Source: Kriegella aquimaris
Lineage (GTDB): Bacteria > Bacteroidota > Bacteroidia > Flavobacteriales > Flavobacteriaceae
Direction of reading: 5' to 3'
Assembly: GCF_900103215.1 (NCBI RefSeq)
Contig: NZ_FNGV01000003.1
Coordinates: 372,001 to 436,000, forward strand
Length of the DNA stretch: 64,000 nucleotides
Below the pieces are notes generated by a model that ran no database searches, was not told where the DNA came from, and saw only the letters and a program-made list of their open reading frames with translations. A program made the position numbers and the translations under genes. Positions 45,149 through 53,819 of the stretch are shown here, piece by piece. Every line of letters starts with the position of its first letter. Positions within the stretch are counted from its first letter, which is position 1.

Positions 45149-45187
45149 ATGCTTGCAAAACCCGGTTTACTTTGGTTTTGCAAGCAT
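45149..45187 (+). terminator. Strong hairpin closing the exported-protein/methyltransferase unit
   Basis: A perfect 14-bp inverted repeat (ATGCTTGCAAAACC / GGTTTTGCAAGCAT) around an 11-base loop, 35 bases after the stop at 45114. No clean U-tract follows, so it may stabilise the 3' end rather than terminate alone. The remaining 45188-45367 shows no gene. Confidence 0.6.
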
Positions 45188-45367
45188 TGTGTGCGCTTTG
45201 CAGCTGGAAAAATAGAATTAGCTGTTCAGAATTTAAATAAGGTGATTTAGAAGAACGGTATAACCGTCTTTAAATAAGCAGTAACTACAAAAGGAAACAT
45301 ACACTGTGTTACCTGTATACCTACGTTAAACACTGTAATAAAGAGATTAACAACAAATTTTAAAGCC

Positions 45368-46072
45368 ATGAAAAGATACTGCTTTCTATTTGTCTTTTGT
45401 TTTTATTAATCTCATTTGGCAGTCAAGTTTTCGCACAGGTAACAGGTCCGGAACGAAAGGAAAGATTTAGACAAATGTCCATCGAAAATGAAACTAAAGG
45501 CTTGGCAGAACCATTTAAGGGAATTACCATTGATGGAAATGTTCAGGAAGGAATTGAAATCCTGCAGAATGAGCAAGATTCAGGATTGAAAATGCTTAGA
45601 TCCTTAAATGACAAGCAAGAAAATGACGCTGTAATCGAGTCATCAAAAGAAGGAAATAACAACCTAACAGAAGCTTATCAAAGATAATGTAATGTTGTAC
45701 CACACGGATACAAAGGCATCGTTATTTACAAAGGAACAAAAGGATTAGTTGCTCCTATTGATAAAACTTTATGTAGACCATATGGATGATGGCCATGCCA
45801 AAGTCAAAATGAACGAGGTAGAAAAATATATTGATGATACACGGTTTGCCTGGATTGGAGGGAACGAAGACACTTCCGTATATTACTATCGAATTCAAAG
45901 TCCTGGAATATTAATTGAATTTGATCATCAGAGACCAGTTGCGACAAAAAAATTATATGGAAGTGATGTACATCGGCAACATATTCGTGCTGTTGTGCGC
46001 AAACCAAACGGCAATGATTATGGCAAAGACCTACTCAAGCAGCATTACAAAGAACACCCACACAATAAATAA
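45368..46072 (+). pseudogene. Frameshifted DUF3500-family gene
   Basis: The ATG at 45368 reads MKRYCFLFVFCFY and stops. Shifting frame after the second codon gives (M)KKILLSICLLFLLISFGS, then QVFAQ, a perfect signal peptide, so one A is missing from the A-run at 45371-45374. The body reads LAEPFKGITIDGNVQEGIE, typical of DUF3500, until a TAA near 45685. After another shift and an in-frame TAG at 45746-45748, the conserved C-terminus follows: [35 protein letters not shown] and [17 protein letters not shown]. At least two frameshifts, one stop and an internal deletion make it nonfunctional. Confidence 0.9.
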
Positions 46073-46254
46073 AACATATTTTATGTGTGAAATCGGATGT
46101 TAAAGTGTCTAACAAAAAATAAACGCCATTAAAAAAGTAGTTTATTTAAACTTTGACATCAATGCAACATAACCGTAGAAACGAACATAATAATTAATAA
46201 CAGAGAAGCTAAAAATCAATTAGAGTAAGCGTCCAAGTAGTGGAAAAATCAAAA

Positions 46255-46986
46255 ATGAAAGAAACTATCTCAAAAAGAGCTGAAAAAATCAAGTTCGATA
46301 AAGCCGGATATTATGCGATAGGTTTAATAGCTCTTGCACTTTTAGGTTTTTGGCCTACGTACTTCTCAAAATTCTTTGATGGCACAGCCAACTTCAATTT
46401 TTATTTTCATTTTCATTTTGCAATGGCATCATTATGGATAATGCTATTGATTGTTCAACCCATACTTATTAAGAAAAAGAAACTCTCAATCCATAGGAAA
46501 ATTGGGAAATTAAGTTTTATCATTTTACCCTTGTTTATAGTGTCTGTAATTTTACTGAAACATTATAGAATTGATGGTATAATTACCGAAGGATTAGGCG
46601 CTAGTTTGTGGTTGCAATTAAAAGATTTAGTTATTATAAGTATCATGTTTACTATAGCGATGTTGAACAGACATAATATGCAAATTCATGCGCGTGCCAT
46701 GATTGCTACTGGTGTTGTATTTGTAGAACCAACATTAGGCCGTTTTATTACGCTTACTTTATTACCAAATCCTGATTTTATGCTTGGATTGGGAATTACT
46801 GTTGCTATATTGTATGCACTGATTATTTCGCTTATTATTATTGAAAGAAAACAAACCAACGGACGATGGGTTTTCCCTTTACTTTTAGGAATATTTATGA
46901 TTTTTCACTATCTCATTTTCTTTCAAGTAAGCTTTCATTTATGGGATTCAATTGCAACTTGGTTTGTAAAATTACCGATTACATAA
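46255..46986 (+). CDS. Multi-pass membrane protein of unknown function
   Basis: 243 residues from the ATG at 46255; an in-frame GTG at 46240 is possible. About seven hydrophobic helices: IGLIALALLGFWPTYFS, FHFHFAMASLWIMLLIVQPI, LSFIILPLFIVSVILL, LQLKDLVIISIMFTIAML, and three more. A HFHFAMAS segment near helix 2 and a HRKIGKLS loop could hold haem or metal ligands, as in some DUF2306-like membrane proteins, but that is only a guess. Intact between two pseudogenes. Confidence 0.75.
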   Translation: MKETISKRAEKIKFDKAGYYAIGLIALALLGFWPTYFSKFFDGTANFNFYFHFHFAMASLWIMLLIVQPILIKKKKLSIHRKIGKLSFIILPLFIVSVILLKHYRIDGIITEGLGASLWLQLKDLVIISIMFTIAMLNRHNMQIHARAMIATGVVFVEPTLGRFITLTLLPNPDFMLGLGITVAILYALIISLIIIERKQTNGRWVFPLLLGIFMIFHYLIFFQVSFHLWDSIATWFVKLPIT

Positions 46987-47133
46987 TAAAAGTGAAGTGT
47001 AATAAAATATGAGTTTAGGATGGCTATAAGTAATTGTAAAAAATTAAAATAGTAGCGTTTGAAAATCCAATACTATTCTTATACTAAATCGTTGGCACCA
47101 TTCAAACAATTTATAAATTAAATAATCAAACAG

Positions 47134-47967
47134 ATAAAAGTTAACGGATACGCAGCCATTGAACCAAAAGCAAAATTAACGCCTTATTCATATGAATTAG
47201 GAGCGATAGGTGCTGAACAAGTCGATATTAAAGTTTTCTATTGTGGTATCTGTCATTCGGATTTAAGTATGACAAATAATGATTGGGGAATGACTTAATA
47301 TCCAATTGTTCCTGGTCACGAAATAATTGGAGAGATAATAGCTGCAGGTAACGCGGTTAAAAATGTGAAAGATGGAGACAAAGTAGGATTGGGGTGGATG
47401 TCATCTTCTTGCATGAGTTGCGAGCAATGTATGGACGGGCAACACCATCTTTGCTCTAAAAGCGAGGCTATTATTGTAGGTCGAAACGGTGGATTTTCCG
47501 ACAAGGTTCGTGGACATTGGTCTTGGGCCATTCCGCTCCCAGATGCAATTGATATTAGTAAAGCTGGCGCTCTGCTTTGTGGAGGGATTACAGTTTTCAA
47601 TCCAATAATATTAGCTGGGGTTAAACCAACGGATAAGGTTGCTGTCATAGGAATTGGAGGATTAGGACATATGGCCCTCAAATTCTTAAAACATTGGAGG
47701 TGTGAAGTAATTGCGTTTAGCTCAAATGCGAATAAAAAGGAAGAAATTTTGATTATGGGAGCCAGCCAGGTGATTGATTCAACAGCTCCTGAAGAATTAG
47801 AAAGCATCACCGGAACCATGCTTGATTTTTGTGTAAGACACCATATTTATCCAGATGTTGAAGAATTTCCAATGGAGAAGGTAAATGAAGCAATTGAACA
47901 CCTAGAAAACGGTAAAGCTCGATTTAGGATAGTACTGAAAAATAACTACTCACAACATTTGCCATAA
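47134..47967 (+). pseudogene. Decayed zinc-type NAD(P)-dependent alcohol dehydrogenase
   Basis: The protein reads IKVNGYAAIEPKAKLTPYSY, YCGICHSDLS (catalytic zinc Cys), VPGHEIIGEI, SSCMSCEQCMDGQHHLCS (structural zinc Cys) and VAVIGIGGLGHMALKF (NAD(P) site). Three lesions are visible: no ATG at the start (ATA at 47134), an in-frame TAA at 47296-47298 where relatives have Gln (MTQYP), and an in-frame loss of roughly 75 codons between ELESI and MLDFCVRHH. The C-terminus NEAIEHLENGKARFRIVLKN is intact. Confidence 0.9.
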
Positions 47968-48326
47968 CAAATAGTGTAAAATCCCTATATTTAAGGGCTT
48001 TGACATATTAAACATGGCCGATAAATCCTTTGATTTACTCATGTGATTTCTACTTTTGGCGCAAAGCAGATTCGGCCTCTTATGCTTGCAAAACGACCTC
48101 TTCTTTGAGCGCTGTGATTTAAGAGAAATCGATGGGGAATTAAAACTAGTGAAGAGATTATAACAGAACTAATAAATAGTATAAATTGACGGATGCCTGC
48201 AACGTCAGTAAGACATGGGCAGGTTCTGCGTCGCATATGGTTAAAAGAACTTATATTTAAGTACATCGAACGATGCTTAGCGTTTAAAACTATAATCAAC
48301 CACCGACCTAAAACCACAATTAAAAA
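47968..48326. other. 359-base intergenic region without recognised features
   Basis: No frame with family resemblance, no strong hairpin and no promoter box that I can support. A 13-base match (ATGCTTGCAAAAC, 48082-48094) to the hairpin at 45149 is probably chance. Confidence 0.5.
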
Positions 48327-49637
48327 ATGAGAGAAACCAACGAATATTTAAAAAGGGAAGTTGGGGTTTTAGGGCTGAGTAGTAATCTGATCAATATTAT
48401 GATCGGGGCCGGTATATTTGCGCTGCCGGCGATTGTTGCTGCCGGACTTGGTGCCGCCAGTATATTTGCGTACTTATTCTGTGGTCTTCTTATCGGGTTG
48501 GTAATGCTTTGTTTTGCCGAAGTCGGAAGTAAAATAACGACTTCTGGGGGGGCGTACACCTACATAGCATCATCTTTTGGGCCATATTTTGGCTTTTTGA
48601 CGGCAATTCTGTTTATTTTTTCGTCTACCACTTCCGATGCCGCAATTGCCAATGCTTTGGTCGATGTTGTAGGTTCTATGTTTCCGTTATTTAAATCTCA
48701 ATTCGTAAGAATCATTACCTTTCTTATCATGTTCGCTGGGTTAGGCTATGTCAATATCAGAGGTATCAAAGAAGGGATGGCTTTGGTAAAGCTAATAACC
48801 ATCACCAAATTAATTCCCCTTTTATTGCTGGTTTTCTTTTCATGGGGGCATGTATCTTTTGACAATCTTGAAATAAATTCAACACCTACCCTACTAGAAT
48901 TCGGAAAAGTATCACTCATTCTGTTTTTCGCCTTTCAAGGGGCAGAATCAGGTTTGTCAATAAGTGGTGAGGTCAAAAACCCACAGCGTACGATTCCAAA
49001 AGCCATATTTATAAGTATTGTCAGTGTATTGATGCTTTATATACTTATCCAAACGGTTTCACAAGGAGTTCTTGGAGAATTATTGCCGACTTTTATAGAA
49101 AACCCTTTGAGTGCTGTGGCAAATCAAGTTTTTGGTCCAATTGGTTTTTCAATATTGGTCGTTGGTGCAGCTATTTCTATTTTTGGCACTTTGACCAGTG
49201 CCGTGTTGAGTCTACCCAGAATACTATTTCGGGCCTCGAAAGACAATGTGTTGCCTTTCAAGTCGCTAGCAGAAATTCACCATAAATTTTCTACGCCTTA
49301 TATTGCAATAATTGCCTATGCCACTATGGGATTTCTATTTGCCTCATTCGGCGGGTTTAAGCAACTGGCAGTCATTTCCACCGCTACGATTTTGCTGGTT
49401 TATCTAGGCGTCTCATTATCTGTAATCAAACTGAGACGGAATGCACGCGACCTCAAAACGCAAACCAATGAATTCAGGATACCAGGAGGTTATTTAATTC
49501 CGATTTTATCGGTCCTCACCATTCTTTGGCTATTATCAAACCTTACTCAAAATGAAGTTTTTGGTTTCGGACTTTTCATTTTGATTTTATCGTTGATTTA
49601 TTTTCTAAAGGATAAATTTCGCACAAATGCCAAGTAA
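48327..49637 (+). CDS. APC-superfamily amino-acid permease
   Basis: 436 residues with about 12 membrane helices. TM1 has the substrate-binding unwinding motif GLSSNLINIMIGAGIFALPA; the APC consensus loop appears as CFAEVGSKITTSGGAYTYIA; TM6 has FFAFQGAESGLSISGEVKNP. These match secondary amino-acid transporters or antiporters. The helix count and length are usual. It follows the decayed alcohol dehydrogenase, with no obvious operon partner. Confidence 0.93.
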   Translation: MRETNEYLKREVGVLGLSSNLINIMIGAGIFALPAIVAAGLGAASIFAYLFCGLLIGLVMLCFAEVGSKITTSGGAYTYIASSFGPYFGFLTAILFIFSSTTSDAAIANALVDVVGSMFPLFKSQFVRIITFLIMFAGLGYVNIRGIKEGMALVKLITITKLIPLLLLVFFSWGHVSFDNLEINSTPTLLEFGKVSLILFFAFQGAESGLSISGEVKNPQRTIPKAIFISIVSVLMLYILIQTVSQGVLGELLPTFIENPLSAVANQVFGPIGFSILVVGAAISIFGTLTSAVLSLPRILFRASKDNVLPFKSLAEIHHKFSTPYIAIIAYATMGFLFASFGGFKQLAVISTATILLVYLGVSLSVIKLRRNARDLKTQTNEFRIPGGYLIPILSVLTILWLLSNLTQNEVFGFGLFILILSLIYFLKDKFRTNAK

Positions 49638-49707
49638 AAAATGATCGGTGAAAACAAGATTAAGAGGAACTATATTGATTCTGTCACAGGACGATTTACA
49701 AATCGTA

Positions 49708-50091
49708 TTACTTTACATCCCTATAAAACGTCAATCCGTTCTTAAATGGGTCATAAAAAGCAAATTCCTTAGTGCCCCAAGCGGTTTCGCGCAACAGCGT
49801 ATGTGCATGAAAAACATCATTTGCCGCATATTCTTCAAAAAGTGTTTCGATATTCTGGGTCACGATACGAAGCATTGGCCTGTCGGCATTTTCCTCCCAT
49901 TCAGCTGCATCGTGCCATTGCAGGTGAATTTCTATACCATCTCTAAGAATTCCCGCGTATTTTGGATTTTTACTATCATCGGCAAACGCAATTTTAAAAC
50001 CCAATCGGTTCACATAAAAATCTAGCGCCTCGACTACATCCTTAACGGGCAACACAGGGTGTATTTGATGTAAATATCCTCTTCTCTGCAT
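49708..50091 (-). CDS. Single-domain VOC (glyoxalase / bleomycin-resistance-like) protein
   Basis: 127 residues, cytoplasmic. Typical VOC plan: IHPVLPVKDVVEALDFYVNR, LGFKIAFADD, GIEIHLQWHDAAEW, then FAFYDPFKNGLTFYRDVK. The acidic metal-ligand position usually seen near the C-terminus (E/D after DP-G) is replaced in NGLTFYR, so it is more likely a binding protein than an enzyme. Divergent from the EEP gene at 50147. Confidence 0.88.
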   Translation of the reverse strand: MQRRGYLHQIHPVLPVKDVVEALDFYVNRLGFKIAFADDSKNPKYAGILRDGIEIHLQWHDAAEWEENADRPMLRIVTQNIETLFEEYAANDVFHAHTLLRETAWGTKEFAFYDPFKNGLTFYRDVK

Positions 50092-50146
50092 ACCCTAAAA
50101 TTAAAGGTTTATTACTAAATTACCGCCAAATTAAAAAACCCTTAAC

Positions 50147-50980
50147 ATGTTGCTTAAAAGATGTTCCTCGCTTCTAATCTTATTTTTACTAGCTGTTTTT
50201 GCCTTCGGTCAAACGACCAAACTAATGTCTTACAACATCAAATATGACAATAAGGGCGACACCATAAATAACTGGAATGACCGCAAAGAGAGCATGGTGA
50301 AACTTTTAAAGTATTATGAAGCTTCACTCATTGGCATGCAAGAGGTGCTTTATAACCAATTGGAATATTTAGACGCATCTTTACCTAATTATAAATATAT
50401 TGGTGTAGGTCGGGATGACGGAAAGAAAAAAGGAGAGTTCGCCCCTATCTTATACGACTCTAAAAATTACAAACTATTGAAATCGGAAACGTTTTGGCTT
50501 TCCAATACTCCGGAAAAAGTTTCTAAAGGATGGGATGCCTCTTTGGAGCGTATCTGTACCTATGGGCTATTCGAAGACCTGAAAACAAAAGAAAAAATCT
50601 ACATCTTTAATACCCATTTTGATCATCGCGGGGTTAAGGCCAGAGAAGAATCGGTAAAATTAATTCTGAGAAAAATAAAGGAAATAAACTCCGAAAAATT
50701 AGCCTTGGTACTTATGGGCGACCTCAACCTTACACCTGACAAAGAACCAATTAAAATGCTTAAGAAGAATCTAGATGAAGGACAAGAAATCACTCAAAAA
50801 CCGTTCTACGGGCCCGCAGGCTCCTTTAGTGGTTTTGACGACCGACCTTTGGTCAATAAGATTGACTACCTTTTTGTGAAAAATCTCAAAGTAGAAAACT
50901 ATATACACATCGATGACCGCATGGACAATAATAAACATATCTCAGACCATTTACCCGTGCTCGCTACGGTTTCATGGTGA
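50147..50980 (+). CDS. Exported endonuclease/exonuclease/phosphatase-family protein (copy 1)
   Basis: 277 residues. Signal: SLLILFLLAVFAFGQ. EEP motifs are complete: MSYNIKYDN, IGMQEVLYNQLEYL (metal-binding Glu), IFNTHFDHRGVKAREESVKL, LVLMGDLNLTPD, and the C-terminal DHLPVLATVSW with the catalytic His. Exported flavobacterial members are thought to be phosphodiesterases or phosphatases rather than DNA-repair enzymes. Tandem paralogue of 51198-52031. Confidence 0.92.
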   Translation: MLLKRCSSLLILFLLAVFAFGQTTKLMSYNIKYDNKGDTINNWNDRKESMVKLLKYYEASLIGMQEVLYNQLEYLDASLPNYKYIGVGRDDGKKKGEFAPILYDSKNYKLLKSETFWLSNTPEKVSKGWDASLERICTYGLFEDLKTKEKIYIFNTHFDHRGVKAREESVKLILRKIKEINSEKLALVLMGDLNLTPDKEPIKMLKKNLDEGQEITQKPFYGPAGSFSGFDDRPLVNKIDYLFVKNLKVENYIHIDDRMDNNKHISDHLPVLATVSW

Positions 50981-50989
50981 AATTTTTTA

Positions 50990-51133
50990 GGAAGTGCGTG
51001 TTTTAGAAGGGCAAACCAAACGTTATTACGATCAAAGCGAAGTAATCTTTGTGCGAACTGCCCAAATGTTACAGTTTGCTTCGTACCTAGCAAAGGCAGA
51101 TAAAGGCCCCTTCTCAAACACTCCCTTTCTTCC
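50990..51133. repeat. Palindromic repeat element nested in a terminator stem (copy B)
   Basis: The outer arms GGAAGTGCGTGTTTTAGAAG and CCCCTTCTCAAACACTCCC-TTTCTTCC (51107-51133) are imperfect complements and correspond to the terminator stem found after the paralogous gene at 52045-52073. Between them lies an inverted pair: GTTATTACGA-CAAAGCGAAGTAATC from 51022 and AGTTTGCTTCGTACCTAGC from 51073. The core resembles the widespread TCATTGCGAGGAACGAAGCA type of intergenic palindrome and the copy at 58277-58352. Confidence 0.7.
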
Positions 51134-51197
51134 GATTCCAATTTATTAACATAGTGATTATTCCTAAATTGCACATTCAAATTAAATTCCAACCTAT

Positions 51198-52031
51198 ATG
51201 ACAATCATTCGCCTTTTTGTAATACTGATTTTCTTCTCTGTAACCATAGGCCACGGACAAGAGATAAAAATGATGACCTACAACATCAAATACGACAATG
51301 TAACCGACACGGTCAATAACTGGAATTTTCGAAAGGAAGCCATGGTCGATCTCGTAAAACACTACCAGGCCGAAGTTGTCGGAATGCAAGAAGTATTGCA
51401 CAACCAACTCATTTATCTAGATAGTGGTCTAAATCATTACTCCTATGTCGGAGTGGGCCGTGACGATGGAAAAACCAATGGGGAATATGCGCCTATCTTT
51501 TATGATGCAAGAAAATTAAAAGTGCTCAAATCAAATACCTTTTGGCTATCGGAAACACCAGAAAAAGTTTCTAAAGGCTGGGACGCCTCGCTCGAAAGAA
51601 TCTGTACCTATGCCCTTTTTGAAAACCTTCAAGACCATAAAAAATTCTGGGTTTTCAACACTCATTTTGACCATCGCGGCAAAGATGCCCGGGCGAACTC
51701 CACAAGGTTGGTCGTTCAAAAAATCGAGGAGTTAAACTCGGAAAATCTTCCTGTAGCATTTATGGGTGATCTTAATTTAGCACCTGAAGAGAAGCCCATA
51801 CAATTCTTGCAAAAAAAATTGACCGATGGACGAATGTCAACCAGACAAGCTTTTTATGGCCCCACCGGCACCAGCAACGGTTTTGACCACAACAGGGTCT
51901 TAAAACGTAGAATCGACTATATTTTCGTAAAGAATTTTAAAGTTGAGAGTTACATCCATATTGATGATCGAATGGAAAATAACAACCATATTTCAGACCA
52001 TTTACCAGTACTTGCTACGGTTTCATGGTGA
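51198..52031 (+). CDS. Exported endonuclease/exonuclease/phosphatase-family protein (copy 2)
   Basis: 277 residues, same length as copy 1. Signal: IRLFVILIFFSVTIGHGQ. Motifs MTYNIKYDN, VGMQEVLHNQLIYL, VFNTHFDHRGKDARANSTRL, AFMGDLNLAPE and ISDHLPVLATVSW. The two copies agree at most positions around the active site and even in their 3' flanks, indicating a recent tandem duplication of gene plus terminator. Substrate unknown. Confidence 0.92.
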   Translation: MTIIRLFVILIFFSVTIGHGQEIKMMTYNIKYDNVTDTVNNWNFRKEAMVDLVKHYQAEVVGMQEVLHNQLIYLDSGLNHYSYVGVGRDDGKTNGEYAPIFYDARKLKVLKSNTFWLSETPEKVSKGWDASLERICTYALFENLQDHKKFWVFNTHFDHRGKDARANSTRLVVQKIEELNSENLPVAFMGDLNLAPEEKPIQFLQKKLTDGRMSTRQAFYGPTGTSNGFDHNRVLKRRIDYIFVKNFKVESYIHIDDRMENNNHISDHLPVLATVSW

Positions 52032-52044
52032 TTTTTTTGAAAAA

Positions 52045-52073
52045 GTGGGTGTTTGATAAGGGCAAACACCCAC
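52045..52073. terminator. Bidirectional rho-independent terminator
   Basis: Perfect 11-bp stem GTGGGTGTTTG / CAAACACCCAC with 7-base loop ATAAGGG, followed by TTTCTTCTCG. It lies between the convergent EEP and hydrolase genes, and T-rich sequence flanks the stem on both strands. Confidence 0.85.
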
Positions 52074-52090
52074 TTTCTTCTCGTTCTTTC

Positions 52091-52921
52091 CTAGTTTTTT
52101 AGAAAATCGATTAAAATTTCGTTCAGTTCGTCGGCATGCGTGATGTTTAAACCATGTGGACCTCCTTTGATCACCTTATATGTACTATCGGCAATACCTT
52201 TGGCTGCCTGATCGGCGGAAGTTGACATAGGCACCGTTTCATCACCGTCGCCGTGAACAATCAAAGTCGGTACTGTAACGTTTTTGAGTTCAGGTCTAAA
52301 ATCGGTATGCATCCAGGCCAGGGCTGCTTGTATGGTTGCCCTAGGTGATGCATGGGAAGCGATACTGAAATCATAGTCGAGCTGTGCTTCACTTATTCGA
52401 TCTTTATTTTTATCGTAGCTGTAGAATCCTTTATGAAAATTCTTTAAGAAGCCGACCCGATCATTCTGTAAAGCGTCTTTAATACCGTTCAAAGCCTCTT
52501 CGGGAACACCGTTGGGGTTATCCTCTTTCTTTTTTACCAATGGAATAATGGAACTGATCAAAGCCGCTTTGGCAATTTTAGCTGCACCAAAATCGGTCAA
52601 ATAGCGAACAACTTCACCACCGCCCATAGAGAACCCCACGATGGTGCAGTCTTCCAAATTCAATTGCTTAATGATTTCGTTAAGGTCGCTTGCGAGTGCA
52701 GAGTAATCATACGACTCCCAAGGTGCCGAGGAAATACCGAAACCACGTCTATCATATGATATACATCGGAATCCCGATTCAACGATTTTCCATACCTGTT
52801 GTTCCCATGATTTGTGGCTCAAAGGCCATCCATGGATTAAAATGACCGGTTTACCAGTTCCGTAATCCTCGTAAAAGATATCGACCTGTTCTTTTGCTGT
52901 TTTGTTTGTTATAAATGGCAT
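52091..52921 (-). CDS. Alpha/beta hydrolase (non-haem chloroperoxidase / arylesterase type)
   Basis: 276 residues, cytoplasmic. VILIHGWPLSHKSWEQQVW supplies the oxyanion-hole HGWP; the nucleophile elbow is VGFSMGGGEV (Ser near residue 97); the acid is in VHGDGDETVPM; the His in GGPHGLNITHADELN. The order and spacing match the Pseudomonas-type esterase/cofactor-free haloperoxidase subfamily. The natural ester substrate is unknown. Confidence 0.92.
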   Translation of the reverse strand: MPFITNKTAKEQVDIFYEDYGTGKPVILIHGWPLSHKSWEQQVWKIVESGFRCISYDRRGFGISSAPWESYDYSALASDLNEIIKQLNLEDCTIVGFSMGGGEVVRYLTDFGAAKIAKAALISSIIPLVKKKEDNPNGVPEEALNGIKDALQNDRVGFLKNFHKGFYSYDKNKDRISEAQLDYDFSIASHASPRATIQAALAWMHTDFRPELKNVTVPTLIVHGDGDETVPMSTSADQAAKGIADSTYKVIKGGPHGLNITHADELNEILIDFLKN

Positions 52922-53053
52922 GTTCTAAGTTTTTATCGAAGTTAAAAAAATAGCGGTTTGGTTTTTTCCTTTATTGCTATAATTATTGGTCTAATTGTCG
53001 TTTTATGCTACTTTTAACATAAGCTTTTCCCTTAACCCAATTTGAGTTCACCT

Positions 53054-53662
53054 ATGTATATTCCCCACCATTATAGAAACGAAAATCTAGCCGAAGTCAA
53101 AGACTTTTTGTCACATAACAGTTTTGGCATTTTAATCAATCAGGTAGATGGAAGGCCCTGGGGGACACATATACCCTTGGAATTGGATATTGCTGAAAAT
53201 GGAAAGGAGGTATTTATGGGGCATATTGCAAAAGCCAACCCACAATGGAAGAATTTTGAAATGGAACCCGAAGTACTTTGCATTTTTAACGGACCTCACA
53301 GTTATGTTTCTTCCTCTTGGTATAAAGATGAAGAGGTACCCACTTGGAACTATATTGCCGTTCATGTTTATGGCTCCCTGAAAATAATTGAAGGCGATGA
53401 GTTGATGATGCATCTGAAAAAATTAGTGGACAAATACGAGGTTGACTCGAAAGAGCCCATTGCCGTAGAAAAGCTGTCACCAAAGACCTTAAGTCAGGTA
53501 CGTGGGGTCGTTGGATTTCAAATTGAGATTAAGGAAATCATGGCAGCGTACAAATTGTCACAGACAAGAGAAGAAGACGACCACCGGAGAATAATCAAAG
53601 AATTAGAGAAAAAAGACCCGGCCAGTAAAGCCATAGCAAACGCTATGAAAAAAGATAATTAA
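53054..53662 (+). CDS. PaiB-like FMN-binding split-barrel protein
   Basis: 202 residues from the ATG at 53054 (an in-frame TTG lies at 53042, but the family normally begins MYIP-H). Family motifs: MYIPHHYRNENLAEVKDFL, RPWGTHIPLELD, MGHIAKANPQWKNF, FNGPHSYVSSSWY, PTWNYIAVHVYGSLKII and the C-terminal GFQIEIKEIMAAYKLSQ. Relatives are described as FMN-binding negative regulators, although most are simply split-barrel flavoproteins. Monocistronic. Confidence 0.92.
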   Translation: MYIPHHYRNENLAEVKDFLSHNSFGILINQVDGRPWGTHIPLELDIAENGKEVFMGHIAKANPQWKNFEMEPEVLCIFNGPHSYVSSSWYKDEEVPTWNYIAVHVYGSLKIIEGDELMMHLKKLVDKYEVDSKEPIAVEKLSPKTLSQVRGVVGFQIEIKEIMAAYKLSQTREEDDHRRIIKELEKKDPASKAIANAMKKDN

Positions 53663-53819
53663 TCCGATTTTATCGACTTTTGTCCATTGTTTCTGTCATC
53701 AGTAGTATGGCGCAATAGAATTTATTACATTTAGCAAGCATTCCACCCTAAAGAGAACTTATTTAAATTTCATTATTTATATCATCATTTCAATTGTTAG
53801 TACTTCCATAAAAAATCAT

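Noticed and set aside
48082-48094. 13-base identity to the hairpin arm at 45149
   Set aside because: Too short, not in a hairpin here and in a different context; probably chance.
49648-50025. 125-codon plus-strand frame opposite the VOC gene
   Set aside because: Antisense shadow of a gene with clear VOC motifs; its translation resembles no family.
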